Below are positions 17,334 through 26,328 of a DNA stretch of 34,017 nucleotides, piece after piece; within the stretch, counting starts at the first letter, position 1; each line of letters starts with the position of its first letter. Origin of the DNA: Zavarzinia sp. (GTDB lineage Bacteria; Pseudomonadota; Alphaproteobacteria; Zavarziniales; Zavarziniaceae). The stretch is taken from contig JAOZVS010000139.1 of the NCBI GenBank assembly GCA_025869435.1, positions 1 to 34,017 of the forward strand, read 5' to 3'. Under the pieces are notes generated by a model. That model was not told the DNA's origin. It worked only from the letters and a program-made list of their open reading frames with translations, and searched no databases. A program made the translations under genes and the position numbers.

Positions 17334-18136
17334 GCAACGAGACCAACCGCCATCTCGACGTCATCACCCCAGCGACGCCGGTGCTCGACGACCTGCGCCG
17401 CTTCACCGCCGCGCGGGTCGGCCTCGGCCGGGCCGGGTCCGGCCTGCCGACGGCGGCGCATCTGAAATTCACCCTGGATCATGCGCGGGCGCGGGACGCG
17501 GTCTGGTCGGCGATCGATAGCCGGGGCCTTGCCGGCGAGATCGCCAATCGCGGCTATCCGGTCGCCGTCGTCGCCAGCGAGGCGGGCGACCGGCCGACCT
17601 ATGTCCGCCGGCCCGACCTGGGCCGGTCTCTGGCCCCGGCCAATGCCGCCCTGCTGCGCTCGAAACTGGGAGCGGCGCGCATCGTCGCCGTCATCGCCGA
17701 TGGCCTGTCAGCCGCCGCGGTCAGCGCCAATGCCCTGCCCACCCTCGACGCGATCGCCGCCCGGCTGGGGGCATACGGCCTGGCGGTCGATGCGGTCGTC
17801 ATCGCTGAACAGGGCAGGGTCGCCATCGGCGATCCCATCGGCGCCGCGCTCGAAGCGGAACTGGTCATCGTCCTGATCGGGGAGCGGCCGGGCCTGTCGG
17901 CGGCGGATTCGCTGGGCTGTTACATCACCTTCCGGCCGGCGGAAGGCACGCCCGATTCGGCGCGCAACTGCGTCTCGAACATCCGCCCGGGCGGGCTGGA
18001 GCCCCGGGACGCCGCCTTCAAGATCGCCTGGCTGACCCGCGAGGCGCTGAGCCGGGGCCTCACCGGCATCGACCTGAAGGAAGACTCGGCGGCGGAACTG
18101 GAAACCGGCCCCGCCGCCCCGCTGATCGAGGGTTGA
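17330..18136 (+). CDS. eutC: Ethanolamine ammonia-lyase small subunit
   Basis: Small subunit of 268 residues that, with EutB, clamps the cobalamin cofactor. Recognisable blocks are RFTAARVGLGRAGSGLPTAAHLKF near the N-terminus, RRPDLGRSL, IVAVIADGLSAAAV, and the C-terminal GCYITFRPAEGTPDSARNCVSNIR segment, all characteristic of EutC. It starts inside the eutB stop codon (ATGA), so translation is coupled. Its stop codon directly abuts that of the convergent 3-hydroxybutyrate dehydrogenase gene with no spacer and no visible terminator. Confidence 0.97.
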   Translation: MSNETNRHLDVITPATPVLDDLRRFTAARVGLGRAGSGLPTAAHLKFTLDHARARDAVWSAIDSRGLAGEIANRGYPVAVVASEAGDRPTYVRRPDLGRSLAPANAALLRSKLGAARIVAVIADGLSAAAVSANALPTLDAIAARLGAYGLAVDAVVIAEQGRVAIGDPIGAALEAELVIVLIGERPGLSAADSLGCYITFRPAEGTPDSARNCVSNIRPGGLEPRDAAFKIAWLTREALSRGLTGIDLKEDSAAELETGPAAPLIEG

Positions 18137-18919
18137 TCAGCGCGCGGTCCAGCCGCCGTCGATCGAGATCGAGGCGCCGTTGATCGAAAGCGCGTGATCG
18201 CCGGCGAGGAAGGTCGCCAGCGCGGCGATTTCCGACACTTCGACGAAGCGCTTGTTCGGCTGCGAGGCGAGGATGATGTCGCGAATGACATTCTCGACCG
18301 GCATGTTGTTGACCTTGGCCTGATCGGCGATCTGCGCCTCCACGAGGGGGGTGCGGACGAAACCGGGACAGATCGCGTTGCAGGTGATGTGCTGTTCGGC
18401 GATTTCGAGGGCGACCGTCTTGGTCATGCCGACGACGCCATGCTTGGCCGCGACATAGGCCGACTTGAAGGGCGAGGCGACGAGGCCATGGGCCGAGGCG
18501 ACATTGATGATGCGGCCCCAGTTGCGCTTCTTCATGCCCGGCAGGGCGGCGCGGATCGCATGGAAATTGCTGACCATGTTGATCGCGACGATCTGCTCGA
18601 ATTTCTCGATCGGGAAGGTGTCGATCGGGCTGACCAGCTGGATGCCGGCGTTGTTCACCAGAATGTCGACGGAGCCCAGCTTCTCCTCGGCCTCGGCGAC
18701 CATGGCGGCGATCTGCTCGCCCTTGCTCATGTCGGCGCCCGAATAGATCGCGGTGACGCCGAATTCGGACTCGAGCCCCGCCCGCTCCTTCTCGATATCC
18801 TCGGGCTTGCCGAAGCCGTTGATCACGACATTGGCACCAGCGGCGGCGAAACCGCGGGCAATGCCAAGGCCGATACCACTGGTCGAGCCGGTGACGATGG
18901 CGTTGCGCCCTTTAAGCAT
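18137..18919 (-). CDS. D-3-hydroxybutyrate dehydrogenase (SDR family)
   Basis: Short-chain dehydrogenase of 260 residues that interconverts 3-hydroxybutyrate and acetoacetate with NAD, a step of polyhydroxybutyrate breakdown. It has the cofactor motif TGSTSGIG (residues 10-17), NNAG, the catalytic Ser in INVASAHG, and Tyr-x-x-x-Lys in SAYVAAKHG. The HGLVASPFKSAYVAAKHG, ITCNAICPGFVRTPLVEAQI and SINGASISIDGGWTAR blocks are characteristic of this subgroup. The ATG at 18919 has GAGGAGG upstream. It follows lpxK by 62 bp on the same strand, but its role is unrelated to LPS. Confidence 0.92.
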   Translation of the reverse strand: MLKGRNAIVTGSTSGIGLGIARGFAAAGANVVINGFGKPEDIEKERAGLESEFGVTAIYSGADMSKGEQIAAMVAEAEEKLGSVDILVNNAGIQLVSPIDTFPIEKFEQIVAINMVSNFHAIRAALPGMKKRNWGRIINVASAHGLVASPFKSAYVAAKHGVVGMTKTVALEIAEQHITCNAICPGFVRTPLVEAQIADQAKVNNMPVENVIRDIILASQPNKRFVEVSEIAALATFLAGDHALSINGASISIDGGWTAR

Positions 18920-18981
18920 GAATGGCCTCCTCGAGAATTGCCGCGACACAGCATGAACCCGCCCCACGACAGTTTCGAGAC

Positions 18982-19947
18982 CTAATCGCGCAAGGCGGCC
19001 CCCAGCAATTGGTCGAGCAACGTCGGGGAATCCACGGCAAGACCGATCTCGAACACCTCGATGCCCTCGGCCATGTCGCCGCTCAGGCGGGCGGCATCCT
19101 TGGCCGTGGTGACCAGCGTGGCTTCGAGGACGCGCGCCTCTTCCCGCAGGGCTTCGATCTCGGCCGGGGCATAGGGATGATGATCGGCGAAGGCCCGCGT
19201 GCCGACGGTGATCGCGCCCGCCTCGGCCAGACTGTCGAAGAACTTGCCCGGCCGGCCGATCCCGGCGAAGGCAAGGACACGGCGCCCGTCGAATCGCCCG
19301 GCGTCCACCGGCCGGATAGCCGCGCGCAGCGCCGGCAGGCCGCCCATGTCGGGCATCGCCCGGGTCGCGGCGCCGACGATGACCACGGCCTGCGCCCGTG
19401 CCCGCGCTTCCGCCCAGTCTTCGCGTAAAGGTCCGGCCGGAATCACCCGTCCGTTGCCGAGGCCCGCGCCACCGTCGAGGACGAGGAAGGACAGGGTCTT
19501 CTTCAGGGCGGGGTTCTGGAAACCATCGTCCATCACGATGACATTACCACCCGCCGCGCGGATCGCCCTGGCCCCCGCCACCCGATCGCGCGCCACCCAG
19601 GCCGGCGCGACCCGGGCGAGCAGCAAGGGCTCGTCCCCCACCACATCCGCCCCCTGCCCCGCGACCTGCAAGGGGCCATGGGCGCTGCCGCCGTGGCCGC
19701 GCGAGAGGAAATGGGGCCGCCGCCCAAGGGCGGCCAGCCGTGCCGCGACCAGCAGGGCGAAGGGTGTCTTGCCGGTGCCGCCCGCGGTCACATTGCCGAT
19801 GCAGATGACGGGAATGCCGGGATCGAAGGCAATACCCCGGGCCAGCCGGCGCCGCGTCGCCAGCCGCCAGATCGCGGACAGGGGCGACAGCGCGGCCGCC
19901 TTCCAGCCACCCCGGCCCGGCCCGGCCCAGAACTCAGGCGCCCGCAC
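18982..19947 (-). CDS. lpxK: Tetraacyldisaccharide 4'-kinase
   Basis: Inner-membrane kinase of 321 residues that phosphorylates the lipid A precursor at the 4' position using ATP. It has the N-terminal RAPEFW start, an amphipathic membrane-binding segment, the P-loop region NVTAGGTGKTP with Lys60, LSRGHGG, and VMDDGFQNPAL, all standard for LpxK. The start is read as GTG at 19947, overlapping the waaA stop by 14 bp; a longer frame from 20058 would lie inside waaA and begins with non-homologous sequence. Coupled translation with waaA is likely. Confidence 0.96.
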   Translation of the reverse strand: MRAPEFWAGPGRGGWKAAALSPLSAIWRLATRRRLARGIAFDPGIPVICIGNVTAGGTGKTPFALLVAARLAALGRRPHFLSRGHGGSAHGPLQVAGQGADVVGDEPLLLARVAPAWVARDRVAGARAIRAAGGNVIVMDDGFQNPALKKTLSFLVLDGGAGLGNGRVIPAGPLREDWAEARARAQAVVIVGAATRAMPDMGGLPALRAAIRPVDAGRFDGRRVLAFAGIGRPGKFFDSLAEAGAITVGTRAFADHHPYAPAEIEALREEARVLEATLVTTAKDAARLSGDMAEGIEVFEIGLAVDSPTLLDQLLGAALRD

Positions 19948-21214
19948 GCGGATCCAGCCCCGGCAGGTCCCGCACCGCCGCCAGCACCCGGTCGACGACA
20001 CCGTCGCCAGCAGCGGCGACGGCGGTAGCCGCCGCCCCCAGCGCCGCCACCCGGGCATGATCCGACAGAAGCGCGCCCAGCAGCGCGGCGAGCGACGCCT
20101 CGTCGGCGACTTCGGTCACCGCGGCGCCTTCGCGCAGATTATCCATCACCTCGGCGAAATTGCTCATATGCGGGCCGGTGATCAGGGCGCAGCCGAGCCG
20201 CGCCGGCTCCAGCGGGTTCTGGCCGCCATGGGGCACCAGGCTGCCGCCCATCACCGCGAGCGGCGACAGGCGATAGAACAGGCCGAGCTCGCCCATCGTG
20301 TCGGCGACATAGATATCGGTGGCAGCCGTGACCGGATCGCCCGCCCGCCGCCGCGCGACCACGAGGCCCTGGGCCGCCGCCTCGGCGGCCACATCCTCGC
20401 CCCGTTCGGGATGGCGGGGCACGATCAGGGTGAGAAGATCGGGCCAGCGCGGCTTTAGCGCGGCATGGACCCGGCCGGCCAATGCCTCCTCCCCCTTGTG
20501 GGTCGAGGCGAAGAGCCAGCGCGGCCGCTCCCCCGCCTGGGCCGCGAGGGTAGCGAGGGCGGCGGCATCGGCGCCAAGGGCCGGCGCGTCGAACTTCAGA
20601 TTGCCGAGGAGACGGACATCGGCCGCGCCCAGGGCGCGAAAGCGCTCGCCATCGGCCGCGCTCTGGGCGGCGATGAAGCGAAAAGCCGCCATCAGCGGAC
20701 GGATCAGCCCCGGCCGCTTGCGCCAGCCGGTGAAACTCGCCTCGGACATGCGGCCATTGACGAGGGCCATGGCAATGCCCCGCCGCGCGGTATCGAGGAC
20801 GAGATTGGGCCACAGCTCGCTCTCGACCCAGAGCGCGGCATCGGGCCGCCAATGGTCGAGGAAACGGCGGACGGCGGCGGGATGATCGACCGGCACGAAC
20901 TGGTGGAAGGCCCCGGCAGGCAGGCGCCCGGCCATCAGCCCGGCCGAGGTGACGGTCCCCGTCGTCAGCATGACCGAAAGACCCGGCGTCTCGACCAGCC
21001 GGCGGATGAGGCCCAGCACCGACTGCGCCTCGCCGACACTGGCGCCGTGGATCCACAGCAGGCGCCCCTCGGGACGCGGGCGCCGGGGCAGGCCCAGGCG
21101 CTCGTCCAGGCGGGCGGCGTCTTCCTTGCCCCGACGACGGCGGCGCTCCAGCAGCAGGCCGACCAGCGGCGTCGCCAGCCAGGTGAGCAGCCGGTAGAGC
21201 CCGGGGGTCATCAT
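19934..21214 (-). CDS. waaA: Kdo transferase
   Basis: 3-deoxy-D-manno-octulosonic acid transferase of 426 residues that attaches Kdo to lipid IVA on the cytoplasmic face. It has an N-terminal membrane anchor, the catalytic Glu62 in HGASVGEAQS, VESELWPN, VNGRMS, GNLKFD, ASTHKGEE, PRHPERGE, and the C-terminal GGSLVPHGGQNPLEPA. The length is usual. Its start overlaps the stop of the DUF374 acyltransferase gene as ATGA and its end overlaps lpxK, so it is inside a tightly coupled lipid A operon. Number of Kdo residues added cannot be told. Confidence 0.97.
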   Translation of the reverse strand: MMTPGLYRLLTWLATPLVGLLLERRRRRGKEDAARLDERLGLPRRPRPEGRLLWIHGASVGEAQSVLGLIRRLVETPGLSVMLTTGTVTSAGLMAGRLPAGAFHQFVPVDHPAAVRRFLDHWRPDAALWVESELWPNLVLDTARRGIAMALVNGRMSEASFTGWRKRPGLIRPLMAAFRFIAAQSAADGERFRALGAADVRLLGNLKFDAPALGADAAALATLAAQAGERPRWLFASTHKGEEALAGRVHAALKPRWPDLLTLIVPRHPERGEDVAAEAAAQGLVVARRRAGDPVTAATDIYVADTMGELGLFYRLSPLAVMGGSLVPHGGQNPLEPARLGCALITGPHMSNFAEVMDNLREGAAVTEVADEASLAALLGALLSDHARVAALGAAATAVAAAGDGVVDRVLAAVRDLPGLDPRAGA

Positions 21215-21978
21215 CGCCTCGCGCCCCGAACCTTGGGCGGCGGCGGTTCGACCCGGGGGCGGCCCATGCGGCGGTCGGCTTCATGGGTCATTGTGTTCAG
21301 GTCGTCTTCCAGCCGGCACCGCCACTGCTCGAACGCGGCTTCGTCGAGCTCGGCCGGCACGGTGAAGGGCTCACCCACCAGATAGAGGCCGCGGTTGAAC
21401 GGCGTCGCCAGCAGGAAGCGGTCCCAGCTGTTCAGCACGGGGCCGCGCCGGGCCGAGAAAGTGACGGGAAAGACCGGAATGCCGCCCATGGAGGCCGCGG
21501 CGATGGTGCCGCCCTTGGCGTGCATGCACGGCCCGCTGGGCCCGTCGGGTGTGAAGGCGGCATGGCCACCCGATTCGATCACCTGATGCAACTCGCGCAT
21601 GGCGGCATAACCGCCCTTGCGGGAGGAGCCGCGCACCGTGGACATGCCGAGGCCCTCGATCGAGCGGGCGATGATCTCGCCATCGGCATGATTCGAGATG
21701 AGGACATGGATGCGGCGGAGCGACGGGCCTTTCCGAAAGCGCGCCATCATCAGCAGCCGGCCGTGCCAGAAGGCCATGATCATGGGCGCGCCACCGTTCC
21801 AGCTCTCCAGCAGGCGGGACAGGCCCGGGCCATCCTCCTCGAAGCGACTGGTGAGGCGCACGAAGCCGATATAGCTGCCGATAGCCCAGGCAGCCAGGCG
21901 CATCACGAAGGCCGAGCGCCCGAGGCGCCGGCCCAGCGACGGGCGCTTCTTGCGCCTATTCCGCTTCGGCTTGGGCAT
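21211..21978 (-). CDS. DUF374 lysophospholipid acyltransferase-like protein
   Basis: Protein of 255 residues with a strongly basic N-terminus, one hydrophobic segment (about residues 25-40) and the DUF374 core: MAFWHGRLLMM, LISNHADGEIIA, VRGSSRKGGYAAMREL, and FTPDGPSGPCMHAKGG. The family is related to LPLAT acyltransferases. Position between msbA and waaA suggests a lipid A or envelope lipid role, but the substrate is not established. The ATG at 21978 is used; 21990 is an alternative. The gene overlaps the msbA 3' end by 23 bp. Confidence 0.9.
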   Translation of the reverse strand: MPKPKRNRRKKRPSLGRRLGRSAFVMRLAAWAIGSYIGFVRLTSRFEEDGPGLSRLLESWNGGAPMIMAFWHGRLLMMARFRKGPSLRRIHVLISNHADGEIIARSIEGLGMSTVRGSSRKGGYAAMRELHQVIESGGHAAFTPDGPSGPCMHAKGGTIAAASMGGIPVFPVTFSARRGPVLNSWDRFLLATPFNRGLYLVGEPFTVPAELDEAAFEQWRCRLEDDLNTMTHEADRRMGRPRVEPPPPKVRGARR

Positions 21979-23758
21979 AGAGCCGTGCATAGAGCCCGCC
22001 CTTCGCGATGAGGTCGTCGTGGCTGCCGCTTTCGGCGATGCGGCCGCCCTCGACCACATGGATGCAGTCGGCATCGACGATGGTCGACAGGCGATGCGCG
22101 ATGACGAGGGTGGTGCGGCCCTTCATCAGGCCGCGCAGGGTGGCCTGGATCAGGCGCTCCGACTCGGTGTCGAGGGCCGAGGTCGCCTCGTCGAGCAGCA
22201 GGATCGGGGCATCGCGCAGGAAGGCCCGGGCGATGCAGATGCGCTGGCGCTGCCCGCCCGAGAGTTTGACGCCGGATTCGCCGACCACGGTGCCATAGCC
22301 CTGGGGCAACCCGAGGATGAACTCATGGGCCGCCGCCGCCCGGGCCGCCGCCTCGATCTCGTCCTGCGAGGCGCCGGGCCGGCCATAGGCGATGTTGCTG
22401 GCGATCGTATCGTCGAACAGCGTCGCCTCCTGGGCGACGAGGGCCATGGCGCGGCGTAGCGACGCGAGGGTGACGCCCCGAATATCCTGCCCGTCGATCA
22501 GGATGCGGCCGCCGGTCGGATCGTAGAAGCGGGGAATGAGGTTGATGGTCGTCGACTTGCCCCCGCCCGAGGGGCCGACCAGCGCCACGGTCTTGCCCGC
22601 CGGCACGGTGAAGGAAATGCCCTTCAGCGCGGGCGTGCCGTCGTTATAGGCGAAGCGGACATCCTCGAAGGTGATCTCGCCCCGTTCGGCCGCGATCTCG
22701 GGCGCGCCCGGCGCATCGGCGACCTTGGGCTTCACGTCCAGCATGGCGAAGACCCGGTCGGCGGCGGCGAGACCTTCCTGCCAGGTATTGTTCAGGGTCG
22801 AGAGGCTGCGCAGGGGCTGATAGGCCATGATCATGGCGGCGATGAAGCTGGTGAAACCGCCGAAGCTCATTTCCGAGCTTTGCGCCTGCAGGCCGGCATA
22901 GAGAATGGCGGCGGCGATGGCGACCGCGCCCACCGCGTCGTTCAGCGGCACGGTCGCGGCCTTGGTGCGCACGCCGCGCATCAGATGGCCCAGCCGCCGC
23001 TCGACCGAGGCGCGGACGGTCGCCAGTTCGTCGGCCTCGCGGCCATAGGCCTTGACGAGGCGGGTGCCGTCGAAACGCTCGGTCAGGAGGGAGGACAGGG
23101 TGCCGGTCTCGGCCTGCGCCCTGGTCGAGACCTTCCGCGTCTTGCGGCCGAGGCGGCGCATGATGTAGGCGGCGACGGGAAAGCCGACCGAGGCGACAAT
23201 GGCGAGTCGCCAGTTCTGGTAATACATCACGCCGACCAGCATGACGACGGTCACCGCGTCGCGCAGAATCCCGACCACGCCCTTGGACACGGCGTCGGAC
23301 AGGAGCCCCGCGTCATAGAGAAAGGCCGAGAGCAGCCGACCCGAGTGAATGTCGTGGATCCAGGCGAGATCGGCCCGCATGAAACTGTCGAACAGATTGA
23401 GCTGGGTGTCGGCGACGATGCGCTGGCCGACATAGGACATCTGCACGCTCTGGATATAGTCGGCGATGGACTTGACGATGGCCGAGGCGACGACCGCCGC
23501 CGGCACCGCCCAGAGCGCGGTCTGGTTGCGGTTGACGAAAATCTCGTTGATCGCCGGATCGAGCAGATAGGCGAGGGTCGCCGTCATGCCGGCGACGATC
23601 GCCATCATCACGCCGGCAAGGACAAGACGCCGCGCATGGGGCCTGACCGCGCCCTTCAGCAGGCGGCGGATGGTGGATGTCGGGGCGGGCGCGGCGGCAG
23701 GCGTTGAAGTCTCGGTGGTCAAATCTGAACTCGCTATTGCGGAGCGGCACGCTATCAC
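21956..23758 (-). CDS. msbA: MsbA-type lipid A/lipid exporter ABC transporter
   Basis: Half-transporter of 600 residues with a six-helix domain (about 45-330) and a C-terminal ATPase. Walker A GPSGGGKS is at residues 395-402, with the signature KLSGGQRQR, Walker B LLLDEATSALD and switch AHRLST. It fits the MsbA/LipA-exporter group and heads a lipid A operon, so flipping of core-lipid A is likely. I place the start at a GTG (23758) because GGAGGG lies five bases upstream; a TTG at 23722 is possible, and a longer frame would run into the divergent gene. It diverges from the tyrosine phosphatase gene. Confidence 0.93.
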   Translation of the reverse strand: MIACRSAIASSDLTTETSTPAAAPAPTSTIRRLLKGAVRPHARRLVLAGVMMAIVAGMTATLAYLLDPAINEIFVNRNQTALWAVPAAVVASAIVKSIADYIQSVQMSYVGQRIVADTQLNLFDSFMRADLAWIHDIHSGRLLSAFLYDAGLLSDAVSKGVVGILRDAVTVVMLVGVMYYQNWRLAIVASVGFPVAAYIMRRLGRKTRKVSTRAQAETGTLSSLLTERFDGTRLVKAYGREADELATVRASVERRLGHLMRGVRTKAATVPLNDAVGAVAIAAAILYAGLQAQSSEMSFGGFTSFIAAMIMAYQPLRSLSTLNNTWQEGLAAADRVFAMLDVKPKVADAPGAPEIAAERGEITFEDVRFAYNDGTPALKGISFTVPAGKTVALVGPSGGGKSTTINLIPRFYDPTGGRILIDGQDIRGVTLASLRRAMALVAQEATLFDDTIASNIAYGRPGASQDEIEAAARAAAAHEFILGLPQGYGTVVGESGVKLSGGQRQRICIARAFLRDAPILLLDEATSALDTESERLIQATLRGLMKGRTTLVIAHRLSTIVDADCIHVVEGGRIAESGSHDDLIAKGGLYARLYAQAEAE

Positions 23759-23851
23759 GTCTGCCCTCCGGCGCAAAACCCGGCGGCCCCGGCCTTGCCG
23801 GGGGTGCCCGCCCTCGCTATATGGGGCGGGCCAGAGAGAGAAGGAACGAGT

Positions 23852-24556
23852 TTGTTCAAGCGCCAGACCCGCAAGGCCGGGGACCAGTTCCGCCGCCTGC
23901 GCGGCGATGCGGATACGCCCTGGCGCCGGCTGGCCGGCTGGCTCGAGGTGCTGTTCATCGACCACGGCATTTTCCGCCTGCTGTTCTGGAACAAGCGGAA
24001 GGTGAACGACAAACTGTGGCGCGGCGCGCAGCCGACGTCATGGCAGGTGCGCGGCCTCGGCCGACAGGGCGTGCGGACCATCGTCAACCTGCGCGGCCCC
24101 CGCGACTGCGCGACCTATCTGTTCGAGAAGGACGCGGCGGAAGAGGCCGGCATCCGCCTGGTCGATTTCGTCATGACCTCGCGCGAGCCGCCATCGGCCA
24201 AACGCCTGCACGAGTTGAAGAACCTGTTCGAGAGCATCGAATACCCGGCCCTCATTCACTGCAAGTCGGGCGCGGACCGCGCCGGCATCACCTCGGCCCT
24301 GTTCCTCCTCATTCACGAAGGCCTGAATCCCGAGGAGGCGAAGCGCCAGCTCTCGCTGCGCTATGGTCATATCCGCCAGGGCAAGACCGGCGTGCTCGAC
24401 CAGTTCTTCGACGATTACATCGCCGCCCGCGATGCGACCGGCATCGACTTCTGGACCTGGGTCGACACGGTCTATGATCCGAAGAAGATGAAGCAGGATT
24501 TCCACGCCGGTCTGATCGGCAATCTCATCGTCGACCGGATCCTGGGCCGGGAGTGA
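23852..24556 (+). CDS. Dual-specificity/tyrosine phosphatase family protein
   Basis: Protein of 234 residues with a P-loop phosphatase signature HCKSGADRAG, giving the nucleophile Cys137 and phosphate-binding Arg143 (Cys-x5-Arg). The preceding LWRGAQPTSWQVRGLGRQGV and TIVNLRGPRD are typical of the bacterial DSP/PTP group annotated beside lipid genes. The N-terminal 50 residues include a hydrophobic patch (WLEVLFIDHGIFRLLFW) that could bind membrane. The start is read as TTG at 23852, with AAGGA six bases upstream; the frame extends to 23795 without a ribosome site. The substrate is unknown. Its 3' end overlaps the convergent ECF41 gene by 32 bp. Confidence 0.88.
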   Translation: MFKRQTRKAGDQFRRLRGDADTPWRRLAGWLEVLFIDHGIFRLLFWNKRKVNDKLWRGAQPTSWQVRGLGRQGVRTIVNLRGPRDCATYLFEKDAAEEAGIRLVDFVMTSREPPSAKRLHELKNLFESIEYPALIHCKSGADRAGITSALFLLIHEGLNPEEAKRQLSLRYGHIRQGKTGVLDQFFDDYIAARDATGIDFWTWVDTVYDPKKMKQDFHAGLIGNLIVDRILGRE

Positions 24557-25466
24557 GCGCGGCGGCGACCGCCGCCAGCTTGTCCGGATTGGCGATCATC
24601 AGAACCTCGCCCACGCCGTCGCCCCTGACCGTGGGTACCATCACGAAGCGAAGACCGTCCTCGTCGAGCGCGGCGAGCCCGGGGTCGCCATTGACCAGCA
24701 GGCGGCGGAATTGCCAGGGCCGCGCCTGTTTTCGCGCGATGCCGGCGAAGAAGCGCAGGATGCGGTCGGCGCCGCGAATGGGGTTGAGCGCGGCCTGCCG
24801 CTTGCCGCCGCCATCGGACAGCAGCACGGCCTCGGCCTGAAGATTGGCGGCAAGCCCCTCGCCATCGCCGGCGATCAGGGCATCGATGAAGCGATGGGCG
24901 ACCGCGTCGCGCCGCGCCTTCGGGACATGAATGCCGGGCCGCGCCGCCTGAAGCCGCGCCCGGCCCCGGCTGACCAGCTGGCGCACCGCCGCCTCGCTCT
25001 TGCCCAGGATGGCGGCGACGGCGGCGTGATCGTGGCCGAAGGCATCATGAAGAAGGAAGGCCGCCCGCTCCGCCGGGGGCAGGTTTTCCAGCACCAGCAT
25101 GAAGGCCAGCGACAGATCGTCGGCCAGTTCCACCCGTTCCGCCCCGCGGCCATCGTCGCCAATCTCGACCACTTCCGCCCGGTCCGGCTCGGGCAGCCAG
25201 GGGCCGGTATAATCGGCCCGGCGCAGCTTGGCCGCGCGCAGGTGATCGATGGCCAGCCGCGTAAGCGTGGTGGTCAGCCAGGCCGCCGGCTGACGCAATT
25301 CGCCGCCTTGCCCGTGCAGGCGGAGATAGGTTTCCTGCACGAGATCCTGCGCCTCGGCCATGATCCCGGTCATGCGATAGGCCAGCCGCGTCAGGCGCGG
25401 GCGCTCGGCCTCGAAGACGGCGGCGAGTTCGCGAGGGTCCGTCCGGTTCCGCCTGTCGCTGTCCAT
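24525..25466 (-). CDS. ECF41-family sigma factor with SnoaL-like C-terminal domain
   Basis: Sigma factor of 313 residues. Region 2 spans about residues 15-82 (AYRMTGIMAEAQDLVQETYLR), region 4 about 112-170, and a SnoaL-like extension runs to the end. Three ECF41 signatures are present: WLPEP (90-94) in the linker, DGGGK (218-222), and NPDKL (293-297). In this family the C-terminal domain modulates activity in place of a classic anti-sigma factor, and the usual target is a neighbouring carboxymuconolactone decarboxylase, oxidoreductase or epimerase. None is adjacent here. The ATG at 25466 is best spaced from GGAG; 25472 is also possible. Confidence 0.95.
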   Translation of the reverse strand: MDSDRRNRTDPRELAAVFEAERPRLTRLAYRMTGIMAEAQDLVQETYLRLHGQGGELRQPAAWLTTTLTRLAIDHLRAAKLRRADYTGPWLPEPDRAEVVEIGDDGRGAERVELADDLSLAFMLVLENLPPAERAAFLLHDAFGHDHAAVAAILGKSEAAVRQLVSRGRARLQAARPGIHVPKARRDAVAHRFIDALIAGDGEGLAANLQAEAVLLSDGGGKRQAALNPIRGADRILRFFAGIARKQARPWQFRRLLVNGDPGLAALDEDGLRFVMVPTVRGDGVGEVLMIANPDKLAAVAAALTPGPGSGRR

Positions 25467-25515
25467 CACCATCTCCTTGTCTCCCTTAGACGGATGGAGA
25501 CGGCGATCCGTGACA

Positions 25516-26328
25516 TCAGCCCATCATGGTGCGGGCGACATCGGGCGGTGGATTGAATTCGGTCAGTTTCGCCAGCAGCGCGTCATGAAGCCTCGGCCCG
25601 GCCGAGATCACGTTGCGATGCCGCGTCGAGGGGCGGTTGTAGATGAAGCCTTCGCCCTGGTGGGTGCTGGCGATGCCGCCGGCCTCGCGCACGATCAGGT
25701 CGGCGGCGGCGATGTCCCAGTCGCTCTTGCCGGTGAGGCTGACCGAGCCGTGGCTGAGACCGCCGGCCACCTGGCACAGGGCATAGGCGATCGAACTGGA
25801 CGGGCCGATCTCGATCGCGGGCCAGGGCGTCGGCCAGAAGCGGGAGCGGAACATGTCGGCCGGGCCGACCAGCCGGGCGCCTTCGATCACATCCCGGTCG
25901 CTGACCTTGATCGCATCGCCGTTCAGCCTTGCCCCCTGCCCTGCGGCGGCGTCGAACAATTCGCCGGTCGCCGGGTTGAAGACGACGCCGGCCAGGGGTC
26001 GCCCACCTTCGACGACGGCGACGGAAACGGCATAGAAAGGCCGCTTCTTGATGAAGGCCCGCGTGCCGTCGATCGGGTCGACGACGAAGAGCCGCGCCGC
26101 CTTCAGGCGGGCGGGATCATCGGTGCTTTCTTCCGACAGCCAGCCATAGCCGGGCCGCGCCCTGGCCAGCGTCTGGCGCAGCAGGGCGTCGACCGCCAGG
26201 TCGGCGTCGGTCACCGGACCCTGGCCGGGCTTTTCCCTGATGTCATAGCCCCTGTTCTGATAGTCGAGGGCGAGCGCCCCCGCCGCCCTCGCGGCATCGA
26301 TCAGGAGGGAGAGGTCGCTATCGCTCAT
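25516..26328 (-). CDS. Inositol monophosphatase family, CysQ-like 3'(2'),5'-bisphosphate nucleotidase
   Basis: Li+-sensitive-type phosphatase of 270 residues. Metal-binding motifs are present: SEES (Glu66, Glu67), DPIDGT (residues 84-89) and Trp204-Asp205 in SDWDIAAADLIVREAGG. Members of the CysQ branch remove the 3'-phosphate from PAP formed in sulfate assimilation; others act on inositol phosphates, and sequence alone does not separate them fully here. The start codon overlaps the pmbA stop (ATGA), a pairing common in alphaproteobacteria next to waaA. Confidence 0.9.
   Translation of the reverse strand: MSDSDLSLLIDAARAAGALALDYQNRGYDIREKPGQGPVTDADLAVDALLRQTLARARPGYGWLSEESTDDPARLKAARLFVVDPIDGTRAFIKKRPFYAVSVAVVEGGRPLAGVVFNPATGELFDAAAGQGARLNGDAIKVSDRDVIEGARLVGPADMFRSRFWPTPWPAIEIGPSSSIAYALCQVAGGLSHGSVSLTGKSDWDIAAADLIVREAGGIASTHQGEGFIYNRPSTRHRNVISAGPRLHDALLAKLTEFNPPPDVARTMMG

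Noticed and set aside
19948-20058. N-terminal extension of LpxK
   Set aside because: It lies inside waaA in another frame and the RAPEFW start typical of LpxK begins right after the GTG at 19947.
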